Origin: Chloroflexota bacterium
GTDB taxonomy: Bacteria; Chloroflexota; Dehalococcoidia; SM23-28-2
NCBI GenBank assembly: GCA_030691665.1
Contig: JAUYDU010000338.1
Coordinates: 1-10,935 of the forward strand
Length of the DNA stretch: 10,935 nucleotides
Direction: 5' to 3'
Notes under the pieces: model-generated
Told to the model about the DNA's origin: nothing
Seen by the model: the letters and a program-made list of their open reading frames with translations, nothing else
The model's database searches: none
Shown here: positions 1-6,096 of the stretch, one piece after another
Position numbering within the stretch: position 1 is the stretch's first letter
How the letters are laid out: every line of letters begins with the position of its first letter
Position numbers and translations under genes: made by a program

Positions 1-77
1 TGGCCAGCGGCGATAGCAAGGAGATCGAGTCGAGAACGGAAGAGCTGGAGAAGCTGGTCAAGGCCCTACATAGGTAA
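1..77 (+). CDS. 3' end of an unknown gene (partial)
   Basis: An open frame enters from the left edge and stops at TAA 75-77. The visible tail is 24 residues, rich in Glu, Lys and Leu, ending ELEKLVKALHR, which has the look of a short amphipathic or coiled-coil C-terminus. The next gene starts only 24 nt after this stop on the same strand, so it is probably the upstream member of the same operon. The fragment is too short to assign a family. Frame choice rests on the close spacing and the helical composition alone. Confidence 0.4.
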   Translation, partial: ASGDSKEIESRTEELEKLVKALHR

Positions 78-101
78 ACGGAAGAACGGACGGCAGCAGC
101 A

Positions 102-1010
102 GTGAGAGCCACCAGAAGCCCCTTAGAGCCGCCGCTAGCGGGCGATGAGCACATCGTCCTCCGTTCTCAGGGTGGATACAAAGACAACACACGCTCGGCC
201 TGGAAACTTGGTCATTTCTACCTAACCACTGAGAGATTGGTATTCTTTGTCCCGGCAGGCGTCGTGTTCGAGGCGCCACTGAGCGATATAAAGACCATCG
301 CAGTGGAAAGAGCGAGGTATGCTGCCGGCAGGGAAAGGGATGTCATTGTCGTAGGATACCAGCACCCGACAGTCCGAAGGGCATCGAAAGCGTGGATCGT
401 CATGCGCGACCTGGAGGTATGGCGGAAAAAGCTCTTCGAGATGACTCTACTGGAGATCGACCAGGAAACTCTGGACAGGGTGATGCAGGAGCTAGACCCC
501 CAAGGCAGGGCGATAGTCGGCTATCTTTGGGAAACCAGACACGCCACGATTGACGAGCTAGCGGAGTTGATAGGAGCTCCCACCCACATGGACGTTCTCC
601 TCAAGATAAGGGGAGTCATAAACCCCACCGCCGAACGAATAGCCGGCAACCCGATACTGGCCTTTCGAAGGTCCAGGGTTGATCCCGTTACAGGGGAGAA
701 GGTCCTGTTTAGTTGGTGGGTCATTGGCCCGCCGCGGGTAGCGGAGGAGGCCAGAACGGGGGTGCTGGTGGACGTCTTCGACGAGGAAGATCGCATAGAT
801 GTTGTTGCCGAGCTGGTGGGCGTTAGAGAAGAAGACATCGTTCTGAGTGTAGCCAGGGATAGGCTTACCCTTTCTGCCCAGGGACCTGAAGAAAGGTATC
901 ACGAAGAAGTCGTCCTCCCAGCGGAAGTCAGGGTCGACACATTGACCAAGACCTACACCAACAACGTACTGGCGGTCAGCCTGGAAAAGCTAGGAAGCGG
1001 GCCATCATGA
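102..1010 (+). CDS. GRAM/PH-like + winged-helix-like + Hsp20-like three-domain protein
   Basis: 302 residues from a GTG start, 24 nt after the previous stop. No ATG lies near, and the ribosome binding site is weak (GGAAG about 17 nt upstream). Three parts can be read. Residues ~10-115 resemble a GRAM/PH-like fold: a GHFYLTTERLVFF strand pattern, then FEAPLSDIKTI. Residues ~120-205 look like a winged helix (ATIDELAELIGAP, then a strand-rich VLFSWWVIG stretch). Residues ~220-298 match the alpha-crystallin/Hsp20 pattern: LVDVFDEEDRIDVVAEL, EEDIVLSV, EEVVLPAEV and a final NNVLAVSLEKL strand. Hsp20-like proteins with VDVFDEED and EVVLP features occur in gas-vesicle clusters (GvpH-type), but no gas-vesicle structural gene is visible here. 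A role as a scaffold or holdase-type regulator is inferred only. The stop overlaps the next start (ATGA), so translation of the two is probably coupled. Many ATA, AGG and CTA codons set it apart from gapN. Confidence 0.7.
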   Translation: MRATRSPLEPPLAGDEHIVLRSQGGYKDNTRSAWKLGHFYLTTERLVFFVPAGVVFEAPLSDIKTIAVERARYAAGRERDVIVVGYQHPTVRRASKAWIVMRDLEVWRKKLFEMTLLEIDQETLDRVMQELDPQGRAIVGYLWETRHATIDELAELIGAPTHMDVLLKIRGVINPTAERIAGNPILAFRRSRVDPVTGEKVLFSWWVIGPPRVAEEARTGVLVDVFDEEDRIDVVAELVGVREEDIVLSVARDRLTLSAQGPEERYHEEVVLPAEVRVDTLTKTYTNNVLAVSLEKLGSGPS

Positions 1011-2101
1011 CCATCAGCGTCCAAGCCATACGCTTTCATCAGAAGCAGGAAGACGTAGCTCTCTACGTCACGGTTCTTCCCGCGGGTCAGATCCTGGCGC
1101 AGTGCAAGGTTGATTGCTTCCGAGAGGACACTCCTTGGGGCTACCAGCGGCCTCTCACCCGGGCCCGATTGAAGCAGGTATCTGCTTTCTTGCGCCAGGA
1201 GGAAGGCCTGCTGCCGACCTCTATCTTGCTGTGTATCCGCCGCCCCGACCGAGCCGGCTTCGAAGTCAAGGGCCAGGCCGGCCCTGCTGGCGAGTGGGGT
1301 GAGCTAGTCATTCCGGCTGCGGTGACCTTGTGGGTAGTGGATGGTCAGCATCGCCTGTTCGGTATTCAGCGGGCTTTCACGAAAGATAGACTAAAGTGGG
1401 CCAAGGCGTACCCTCTGCCGGTGACGATCCTGGAGGGGATCGAGGACTACGCCGAGATGCGCTGCTTCCACGTTGTGAATACCCGCCAGAAAGGGGTGCC
1501 GACCGACATAGTGGACCGCCACCTTGTTTCTATGCGAGAGGTGGAGGGGGTTGGCCTCATCGAGACGATGGGGGAGCGCAGCTATCTGCGGGCAAGGGCG
1601 ACGGAGATCGCTGACTTCCTTCGCAAGTCCCCGGAGAGCCCGTGGTTCGGCGCGGTGTGGATCCCCGGTGAGAAGCGGGGCTCTAGGCACCTCATTGGTC
1701 AGCACTCATTGGTTGCTTCGCTCCAACCGGTGCTACGGGACGATTTCGTGAGACGTCTGAGCGATCTTGAGGTGGCTCAACTGCTGGTGAACTATTGGTC
1801 TGCTCTGAAGGCCCGATGGCCGGGGGCTTTCGCTGAACCCCAGCAGTCCAGCATCCAGAAGGCCTGGGGCGTCTGTGCGCTGCACATGCTCTTTCCTGCC
1901 GTGCTGGACGTATGCCGGGAGTCTAAGGATTTTTCCTCGGAGGCAATGTACGAGATCTTCGCCGAGATGAGGCTGAGCACCCTGTTCTGGCACCGCGAGC
2001 ACGGCCATCCCCTCACCAGGGAGAGAAGTCCCAGGTTCCTGCGAGCACTGGTGCAACATCTGACGGAGGAACTCCCCCGCCCGCGATTGCGGCGCATCTA
2101 G
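1007..2101 (+). CDS. DGQHR-domain (DndB-like) protein
   Basis: 364 residues starting at the ATG that overlaps the previous TGA (ATGA). The signature DGQHR lies at residues 112-116 within WVVDGQHRLFG. It is preceded by a YQRPLTRARLKQVSAFL segment (~46-62) and followed by FHVVNTRQKGVPTDIVDR (~154-171). That order (a YQR-type motif, DGQHR, then an Asn-centred FxxxN motif) is typical of the DGQHR/DndB superfamily, which has a ParB/sulfiredoxin-like core. Known members include DndB, the negative regulator in DNA phosphorothioation loci, and many uncharacterised proteins near restriction or defence genes. No dndA, C, D or E is visible here, so a phosphorothioation role cannot be claimed. The C-terminal ~190 residues are helical and unassigned. 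Family assignment is firm; function is open (regulator, nucleotide or DNA-end sensing are possibilities). Confidence 0.8.
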   Translation: MTISVQAIRFHQKQEDVALYVTVLPAGQILAQCKVDCFREDTPWGYQRPLTRARLKQVSAFLRQEEGLLPTSILLCIRRPDRAGFEVKGQAGPAGEWGELVIPAAVTLWVVDGQHRLFGIQRAFTKDRLKWAKAYPLPVTILEGIEDYAEMRCFHVVNTRQKGVPTDIVDRHLVSMREVEGVGLIETMGERSYLRARATEIADFLRKSPESPWFGAVWIPGEKRGSRHLIGQHSLVASLQPVLRDDFVRRLSDLEVAQLLVNYWSALKARWPGAFAEPQQSSIQKAWGVCALHMLFPAVLDVCRESKDFSSEAMYEIFAEMRLSTLFWHREHGHPLTRERSPRFLRALVQHLTEELPRPRLRRI

Positions 2102-2206
2102 GAAGCGTAAATTCCTGGCGCAGCGATGCCGAAGATTCCGAAATTGTTGCGCTGGGAGATCGGCGAGCCGGTCATGAAGGTCAAAGTGCTCCTGAGATAT
2201 CGGGGG

Positions 2207-2214
2207 AAGGAGGG
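2207..2214 (+). promoter_or_regulatory. strong Shine-Dalgarno of the coiled-coil gene
   Basis: AAGGAGGG sits 5 nt before the ATG at 2220. It decides the start and favours this frame over an overlapping 61-codon frame that begins at 2126 without a ribosome binding site. Confidence 0.75.
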
Positions 2215-2219
2215 CACCC

Positions 2220-2519
2220 ATGCAAAGCCAACGCACAGCGCACGACACCGACAGGCGGCGGTCACATCGGTCGTCGGGCCTGCTCCGAGAGTACCTCAAG
2301 CGGTTGGATAACGAACACGCTGATCTGGCCGCGCAGCGCGACTACCTCCAGGCTATGCTCGAGTTGCTCGAGCGACAGAAGGGCAGCCTTCTGGAAGTCA
2401 TCGATATCGAGGGTAAGCTGGCTGACCTGCGCCAACGTCTCGGAGCCCCGCCGGAGACCCCACCCGAGGGTGGCCCAAAAGACAACTACCTGGACCAGGA
2501 GGTGGTAACGGCCTCATAA
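2220..2519 (+). CDS. small coiled-coil protein of unknown function
   Basis: 99 residues. The start is fixed by AAGGAGGG five bases upstream. Residues 1-22 are basic and polar. Residues ~22-76 carry heptad-like spacing of Leu, Ile and Val (LLREYLKRLDNEH, then LQAMLELLERQKG and IEGKLADLRQRLG) and should form one or two long helices. The last ~22 residues are Pro/Gly/Asp rich and probably disordered. There is no membrane segment and no cysteine. It lies 118 nt after the DGQHR gene on the same strand, so it may belong to the same transcript, although the gap leaves room for its own promoter. The family is not recognised. The frame is supported by the ribosome binding site and by the helical composition. 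Confidence 0.6.
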   Translation: MQSQRTAHDTDRRRSHRSSGLLREYLKRLDNEHADLAAQRDYLQAMLELLERQKGSLLEVIDIEGKLADLRQRLGAPPETPPEGGPKDNYLDQEVVTAS

Positions 2520-2554
2520 TCGCCGGTCGCATCTGGTCCACGGCTCAACCTCCA

Positions 2555-2773
2555 TCACGCCCTCTTTGACTCGGCTCCGTGCCCTGGCTGCCTGCCGGAT
2601 TTTCGTACATCCACCCATATGGGACGATCAAAGGGCACGAGGCCCTCGAAGGCCTTGAGGAAGAGCAGCCAGGAGAGCTGCTCCATATACTCCATGATGC
2701 CGGTGGTGCCGTCGTCACGGCGCATGATGTCACAGGCGCGCCAGATGTTGTTGCCCAGGGCCTCGCGGGTCAT
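2555..2773 (-). pseudogene. hsdM: truncated hsdM (type I DNA methyltransferase, N-terminal stub)
   Basis: Reading leftward from ATG at 2773, the first ~45 residues match the N-terminal helical domain of type I modification subunits: NNIWRACDIMRRDDGTTG followed by IMEYMEQLSWLLFLKAFE. After residue ~45 the similarity ends and the frame runs on for ~27 unrelated residues to a stop at 2555. The whole N6-adenine methyltransferase domain (~400 residues including the NPPF motif) is missing. The start overlaps the hsdR stop by the ATGA arrangement, so the hsdR-hsdM junction is original and the 3' part of hsdM has been deleted. It cannot be an active methylase. Confidence 0.8.
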
Positions 2774-3468
2774 GCCACCACCTCAGCTAAGTAAATCTCC
2801 TTCTGGAGACGGTCCATGGCCGTCCGCAGACGTTCGGGGCCACCGAAGCGTGCCGTCACGCCCGCAGCATAGCCCATCCGGTCGAAGGGCGGAATATGGA
2901 ACACCTCCGGCCGCAACTCCTCAATGCCGGCCAGGCTGTACTTCTCCAGCAGCGCCAGGAGGACCTCGCGGGCGTCCGGCCCGAACGCGTTGAGGAACCG
3001 CTGCCCGAGGTTCTCCACCGCCTTGGCCCGCTCGTCGCGGCTCAGCACTGGTGCCGCAAAGGCCACCGACGCCAGGACGTCGAAGGTGTCGGCGTCGGGT
3101 CTCTCGATGAGTTTGGCCAGCACCTCTGGGCGCACGCTCTGCTCCCGCAGTTCGTCAAGGAAGGCGGCCCGCCTCGGCGGGTCGATCCAGATGCTCCTAA
3201 GGTCGTGGATGCTGGCCGCCCGCCACTTCGCATCCAGGGACATGGGCTTAAGCCGCGGCTGCCAGTGGGCCAGGTATTGCCTCAGCTGATGAACAGTCAC
3301 GTCCTCCAGCCGTGTCAAGCCGACACCTTCTAAGAACTCCACCAGCGTCCCTAGATGTAGCTGGTAGAACTCAAGCGAACGCGGCGAGAGGCCAGCCAGG
3401 CGCTTGTCGGCCAGGAAGTCCTTGACGGCGACCCGCAGGCCAGAAAAACGTTGCACCGCCACCCCCAC
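2770..3468 (-). pseudogene. chimera: tyrosine recombinase N-terminus fused in frame to HsdR C-terminus
   Basis: Two unrelated halves share one frame. From the GTG at 3468 to about 3262 the product resembles the SAM-like core-binding domain of a phage-type integrase: VAVKDFLADKRLAGLSPRSL, then VTVHQLRQYLAHWQ. The catalytic domain with its Arg, His and Tyr residues is absent. From about 3222 to the stop at 2770 the product matches the C-terminal domain of type I restriction R subunits (EcoEI-type): IHDLRSIWIDPPRRAAFLDE, DADTFDVLASVAF, a REVLLALLEKY helix and a final RLQKEIY segment. The helicase and nuclease domains of HsdR are missing. The likely cause is a deletion that joined an integrase gene to hsdR in frame. 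The start is uncertain: GTG 3468 has no clear ribosome binding site, and ATG 3243 would give an HsdR tail alone. A product of ~232 residues could be made, but it keeps no catalytic centre. Confidence 0.75.
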
Positions 3469-3510
3469 TGCAGATAATGACGTTGGGGACGGCGCAGCGT
3501 TACCGATTTT

Positions 3511-3545
3511 GCGAATCAGGTGCGATTCGCGCCCGACGGTCGGGC
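3511..3545. promoter_or_regulatory. two adjacent perfect dyads between the int remnant and tRNA-Pro
   Basis: GCGAATC at 3511-3517 pairs with GATTCGC at 3524-3530 around a 6-nt loop. Immediately after, GCCCGAC at 3531-3537 pairs with GTCGGGC at 3539-3545 around one base. They end 2 bp before the -35 box of the tRNA promoter and lie upstream of the divergent integrase remnant. They could be an operator or recombination-related arm sites. No T-run follows in either direction, so an intrinsic terminator is unlikely. Confidence 0.45.
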
Positions 3546-3547
3546 TC

Positions 3548-3576
3548 TTGAGGGACTGGATGCCCTGTGGTAGTAT
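3548..3576 (+). promoter_or_regulatory. sigma-70-type promoter of tRNA-Pro
   Basis: TTGAGG at 3548-3553 and TAGTAT at 3571-3576 are separated by 17 nt. The expected start is around 3583, a few bases before the mature 5' end at 3587. Four of six bases match the consensus in the -35 box (TTGAGG against TTGACA) and four of six in the -10 box (TAGTAT against TATAAT). Confidence 0.65.
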
Positions 3577-3586
3577 CTGTTTCGGT

Positions 3587-3663
3587 CGGGGCGTAGCGCA
3601 GTCTGGTAGCGCACCTGAATGGGGTTCAGGAGGTCGCTGGTTCGAATCCAGTCGCCCCGACCA
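3587..3663 (+). tRNA. tRNA-Pro (GGG), intact, CCA encoded
   Basis: A full cloverleaf can be drawn. The acceptor stem CGGGGCG pairs with CGCCCCG, the D stem GCGC with GCGC, and the anticodon stem CCTGA with TCAGG. The anticodon loop ATGGGGT has anticodon GGG, the T stem is GCTGG with CCAGT and the T loop is TTCGAAT. Discriminator A at 3660 is followed by a genomic CCA at 3661-3663. The layout matches bacterial tRNA-Pro closely. It reads the proline codon CCC (and CCU by wobble). Its 3' 50 bases recur twice downstream, which marks it as a probable integration target. Confidence 0.95.
3614..3663 (+). repeat. tRNA-Pro 3' half, repeat copy 1 (att-like)
   Basis: The segment from the anticodon stem to CCA inside the intact tRNA. 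It is the reference for two direct copies, 47/50 identical at 6031-6080 and 48/50 identical at 7687-7736. Tyrosine integrases commonly use the anticodon arm or T arm to the 3' end of a tRNA gene as attB. Confidence 0.8.
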
Positions 3664-3808
3664 TTCCCCTTCTGAGCGCGCTAGGCTTAGTTCCACCCGC
3701 TTAGACCGGAGCCATTCTGGGTACGCGTGGTTAGCCCCCCACCGGTCTCCCTCAAAGTAGGGCCGTGCGGCGTTGAACTGATGATGTGCCTTCGTTGTCC
3801 GCCCCTCA

Positions 3809-3814
3809 TACAAT
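3809..3814 (+). promoter_or_regulatory. possible -10 box of typA
   Basis: TACAAT at 3809-3814 lies 26 nt before the typA start codon. No convincing -35 hexamer is found at 16-18 nt spacing; TTGAAC at 3773 is too far. A GGAAG ribosome binding site at 3831-3835 follows. Confidence 0.35.
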
Positions 3815-3840
3815 AGAGCCTGTGCGAAAAGGAAGAAGCA

Positions 3841-5670
3841 ATGCGCAAAAGAGATGACATCCGAAACATAGCAATCATCGCTCATGTGGACCATGGGAAG
3901 ACCACCCTCGTGGACGCCATGCTCTGGCAGTCCGGCGTCTTCGGGGCGCACCAGGACGTGGCTGAACGGGTCATGGACTCGATGGAGCTGGAGCGGGAGA
4001 AGGGGATCACCATCCTGGCCAAGAACACGGCGGTGCCGTACCGGGGAGTGAAGATCAACATAGTCGATACCCCGGGCCACGCCGACTTCGGCGGTGAGGT
4101 CGAGCGTGGACTGACGATGGTCGACGGTGCGTTGCTGCTGGTGGACGCCAGCGAGGGCCCGCTGCCCCAGACCCGCTTCGTGCTGAGGAAGGCGCTGGAG
4201 CGACGACTCCCTATCATCCTGGTGATAAACAAGATCGACCGGCCGGACGCGCGCATCCGGGAAGTCGTCAACGAGGTGTACGAGCTGTTTCTGGACCTCG
4301 ATGCCGATGAGGAACAGATCGAGTTCCCCATCGTGTACTGCGACGCGCGCAACGGGCAGGCTTCGCTCGACCCCTCGACGCCTGGGAGTAGTCTCCAGCC
4401 ACTCTTCCAGTTGCTGCTCGATTACATTCCCGCGCCCCGCTATGATGAAGGCTATCCCCTTCAGGCGCTCGTCACCAACCTGGACGCCTCGCCCTACCTC
4501 GGCCGGCTGGCGCTGTGCCGCGTCCATCACGGCACGATCAAGAAAGGCCAGGCCATAGCCTGGTGCCGGGCGGACGGCAGCATCGAGCCGATGAAGGTTA
4601 CGGAGCTCTACGTGACAGAGGCCCTGGAGCGTGTGGCAGTGGCGGAAGCTGGGCCGGGAGAGATCATCGCCGTCGCCGGCCTTCCCGACGTTACCATCTG
4701 GGATACGCTGACCGACCCGGAAGACCCCCGACCCCTCCCCGTAATTAGGGTCGATGAACCAAGTATGTCCATGACCATCGGCATCAACACCTCGCCTCTT
4801 GCCGGGCAGGATGGGGACAAGCTGACGGCGCGGCTCGTGAAGAACCGCCTGGACGCCGAGGTGGTGGGAAACGTATCGATCAGGGTCCAGCCCACGGAGA
4901 GGCCCGATACCTGGGAGGTTCAGGGCCGCGGCGAGCTCCAGCTGGCGATCCTGGTGGAGACCATGAGACGGGAGGGCTACGAGATCACGGTGGGGAAGCC
5001 GCAGGTGGTGACGAGGGCCATAGACGGGAAGCTCTGCGAACCCATCGAGCGGGTGGCCATCGATATCCCGGAAGGCTACCTGGGGGTGGTAACCCAGCTT
5101 CTGGCGATGCGAAGGGGCCGGATGGAGCAGATGGTGAACCACGGGACGGGCTGGGTGAGGATGGAGCACCTCGCGCCGGCGCGAGGACTCATCGGCTTCC
5201 ACACGGAGTTCAGGACCGAGACGAGGGGAACGGGCATATTGCACCACGTTTTTGAGGGGTACGAACCATGGCACGGCGAGCTCGGGACGCGTCCGACGGG
5301 CGCCTTGGTAGCGGACCGCCGCGGCCAGACGGCGATCTACGCCCTCCTGAACCTCCAGGAGCGGGGCATGCTGTTCGTGGGCCCGGGTGTTGACGTCTAT
5401 GAGGGGATGATCATCGGCGAGAACGCCCGGCCCGAAGATATGGACGTGAACGCCGGAAAGGAGAAGAAGCAGACGAACATCCGCTCGTCCACGGCCGACG
5501 AGACGCAGAAGCTCATTCCCCACAGGCATCTGTCCCTCGAGCAGGCGCTGGAGTTGATCCGCGAGGACGAGTGCCTTGAGGTGACGCCACGCAACATCCG
5601 CCTGCGCAAGATTATCCTAGATGCCCCCGAGCGGGCGAGACGGAGGAAGGCCACGGGCATATCCGTCTAG
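3841..5670 (+). CDS. typA: TypA/BipA ribosome-associated translational GTPase
   Basis: 609 residues, the usual full length (E. coli TypA is about 607). It is a GTPase that binds the ribosome and supports 50S assembly and growth under stress or cold. Visible GTPase motifs are G1 AHVDHGKTT (14-22), the switch I Thr in EKGITI (~53-58), G3 DTPGH (76-80) and G4 NKID (130-133). The G5 region is YCDARNG rather than the more usual YASA-type sequence. Domain II, EF-G-like domains III and V, and the TypA-specific C-terminal domain follow, ending KKQTNIRSSTADETQKLIPH, the ribosome-contacting signature near the end. The ATG at 3841 has GGAAG six nt upstream. The gene lies between the intact tRNA-Pro and the first downstream tRNA fragment, an odd position for a housekeeping gene. 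It appears intact and functional. Confidence 0.97.
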   Translation: MRKRDDIRNIAIIAHVDHGKTTLVDAMLWQSGVFGAHQDVAERVMDSMELEREKGITILAKNTAVPYRGVKINIVDTPGHADFGGEVERGLTMVDGALLLVDASEGPLPQTRFVLRKALERRLPIILVINKIDRPDARIREVVNEVYELFLDLDADEEQIEFPIVYCDARNGQASLDPSTPGSSLQPLFQLLLDYIPAPRYDEGYPLQALVTNLDASPYLGRLALCRVHHGTIKKGQAIAWCRADGSIEPMKVTELYVTEALERVAVAEAGPGEIIAVAGLPDVTIWDTLTDPEDPRPLPVIRVDEPSMSMTIGINTSPLAGQDGDKLTARLVKNRLDAEVVGNVSIRVQPTERPDTWEVQGRGELQLAILVETMRREGYEITVGKPQVVTRAIDGKLCEPIERVAIDIPEGYLGVVTQLLAMRRGRMEQMVNHGTGWVRMEHLAPARGLIGFHTEFRTETRGTGILHHVFEGYEPWHGELGTRPTGALVADRRGQTAIYALLNLQERGMLFVGPGVDVYEGMIIGENARPEDMDVNAGKEKKQTNIRSSTADETQKLIPHRHLSLEQALELIREDECLEVTPRNIRLRKIILDAPERARRRKATGISV

Positions 5671-6030
5671 GAGTCGCGCTGTACCCGCTACACCACTACG
5701 CCAGAGCCGCCTGCAGCACCTTGCGGCAGCAGCATTCCAAGGCGCTGGCCCGGCCATTCCCTGCACCTACCACCCCTGCGTCTGATTGTGCCCAGCCAAG
5801 CAAGAACTAATACTAAGTGGGTTTAGTGTCAGGAGAGCCAGTACTCGGTCTGCCAGAGATGCCCCGACATCGCGATTCGTGCGGAACTACGGTAACAACC
5901 CAAGTGGGTTTCCAGAACCGAGCCTGGATTCAGGCGGCCAACACCGGCGCAAAGTTCCGCCACCTGAATCGTCTTGACACAGGACGGATTTCAGATACGA
6001 TACGAGCGTCCGAAGGGCTAATTCCGCTGC
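5671..6030. other. gene-free spacer after typA
   Basis: No supported gene. It holds a 10-bp direct repeat AAGTGGGTTT (5815-5824 and 5902-5911) and an imperfect inverted repeat GATTCAGGCGG (5927-5937) / CCACCTGAATC (5960-5970), 10 of 11 pairs. A promoter-like element close to the tRNA-Pro fragment is listed separately. No clear typA terminator with a T-run was found. Confidence 0.5.
5974..6001 (+). promoter_or_regulatory. promoter-like element upstream of tRNA-Pro fragment 2
   Basis: TTGACA at 5974-5979 (perfect -35) and TACGAT at 5996-6001 are separated by 16 nt and point toward the tRNA fragment at 6031. The predicted start is near 6008. No protein gene lies downstream on this strand before the convergent ice-binding gene, so a transcript would run through the tRNA half and then antisense to that gene. 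Confidence 0.4.
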
Positions 6031-6080
6031 CCTGAATGAGGTTCAGGAGGTCGCTGGTTGAAATCCAGTCGCCCCGACCA
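6031..6080 (+). repeat. tRNA-Pro 3' half, repeat copy 2 (att-like scar)
   Basis: 50 bases, 47/50 identical and in the same orientation as 3614-3663, including the acceptor 3' strand and CCA. Differences are GGGG to GAGG in the anticodon loop and TTCGAAT to TTGAAAT in the T loop. The 5' half of the tRNA is absent, so it is not a functional tRNA. It looks like an attachment-site end left by tRNA-targeting integration, or a later duplication. Confidence 0.8.
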
Positions 6081-6096
6081 GCCCTCTTCCGGTCAG

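Noticed and set aside
2126..2311. 61-codon frame beginning MPKIPKLLRWEIGEP
   Set aside because: It has no ribosome binding site and overlaps the coiled-coil gene, which has AAGGAGGG at the right distance. A small real protein cannot be fully excluded.
3404..3760. Plus-strand frame across the tRNA-Pro gene
   Set aside because: It contains the VAQSGSAPEWGSGGRWFESS translation of a tRNA and reads antisense to the integrase remnant.
3664..5529. Long minus-strand open frame opposite typA, continuous with the integrase-HsdR chimera
   Set aside because: It is the antisense of a clear TypA gene, and the stretch across the tRNA reads SNQRPPEPHSGALPDCATPR, a known translation of tRNA sequence. Only the part below about 3468 resembles real proteins.
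5671..5705. Possible 5' half of another tRNA on the minus strand (GTGGTGTAGCGGGTAC pattern)
   Set aside because: The D-arm-like text is suggestive, but the following bases do not form an anticodon stem and run into the typA stop codon.
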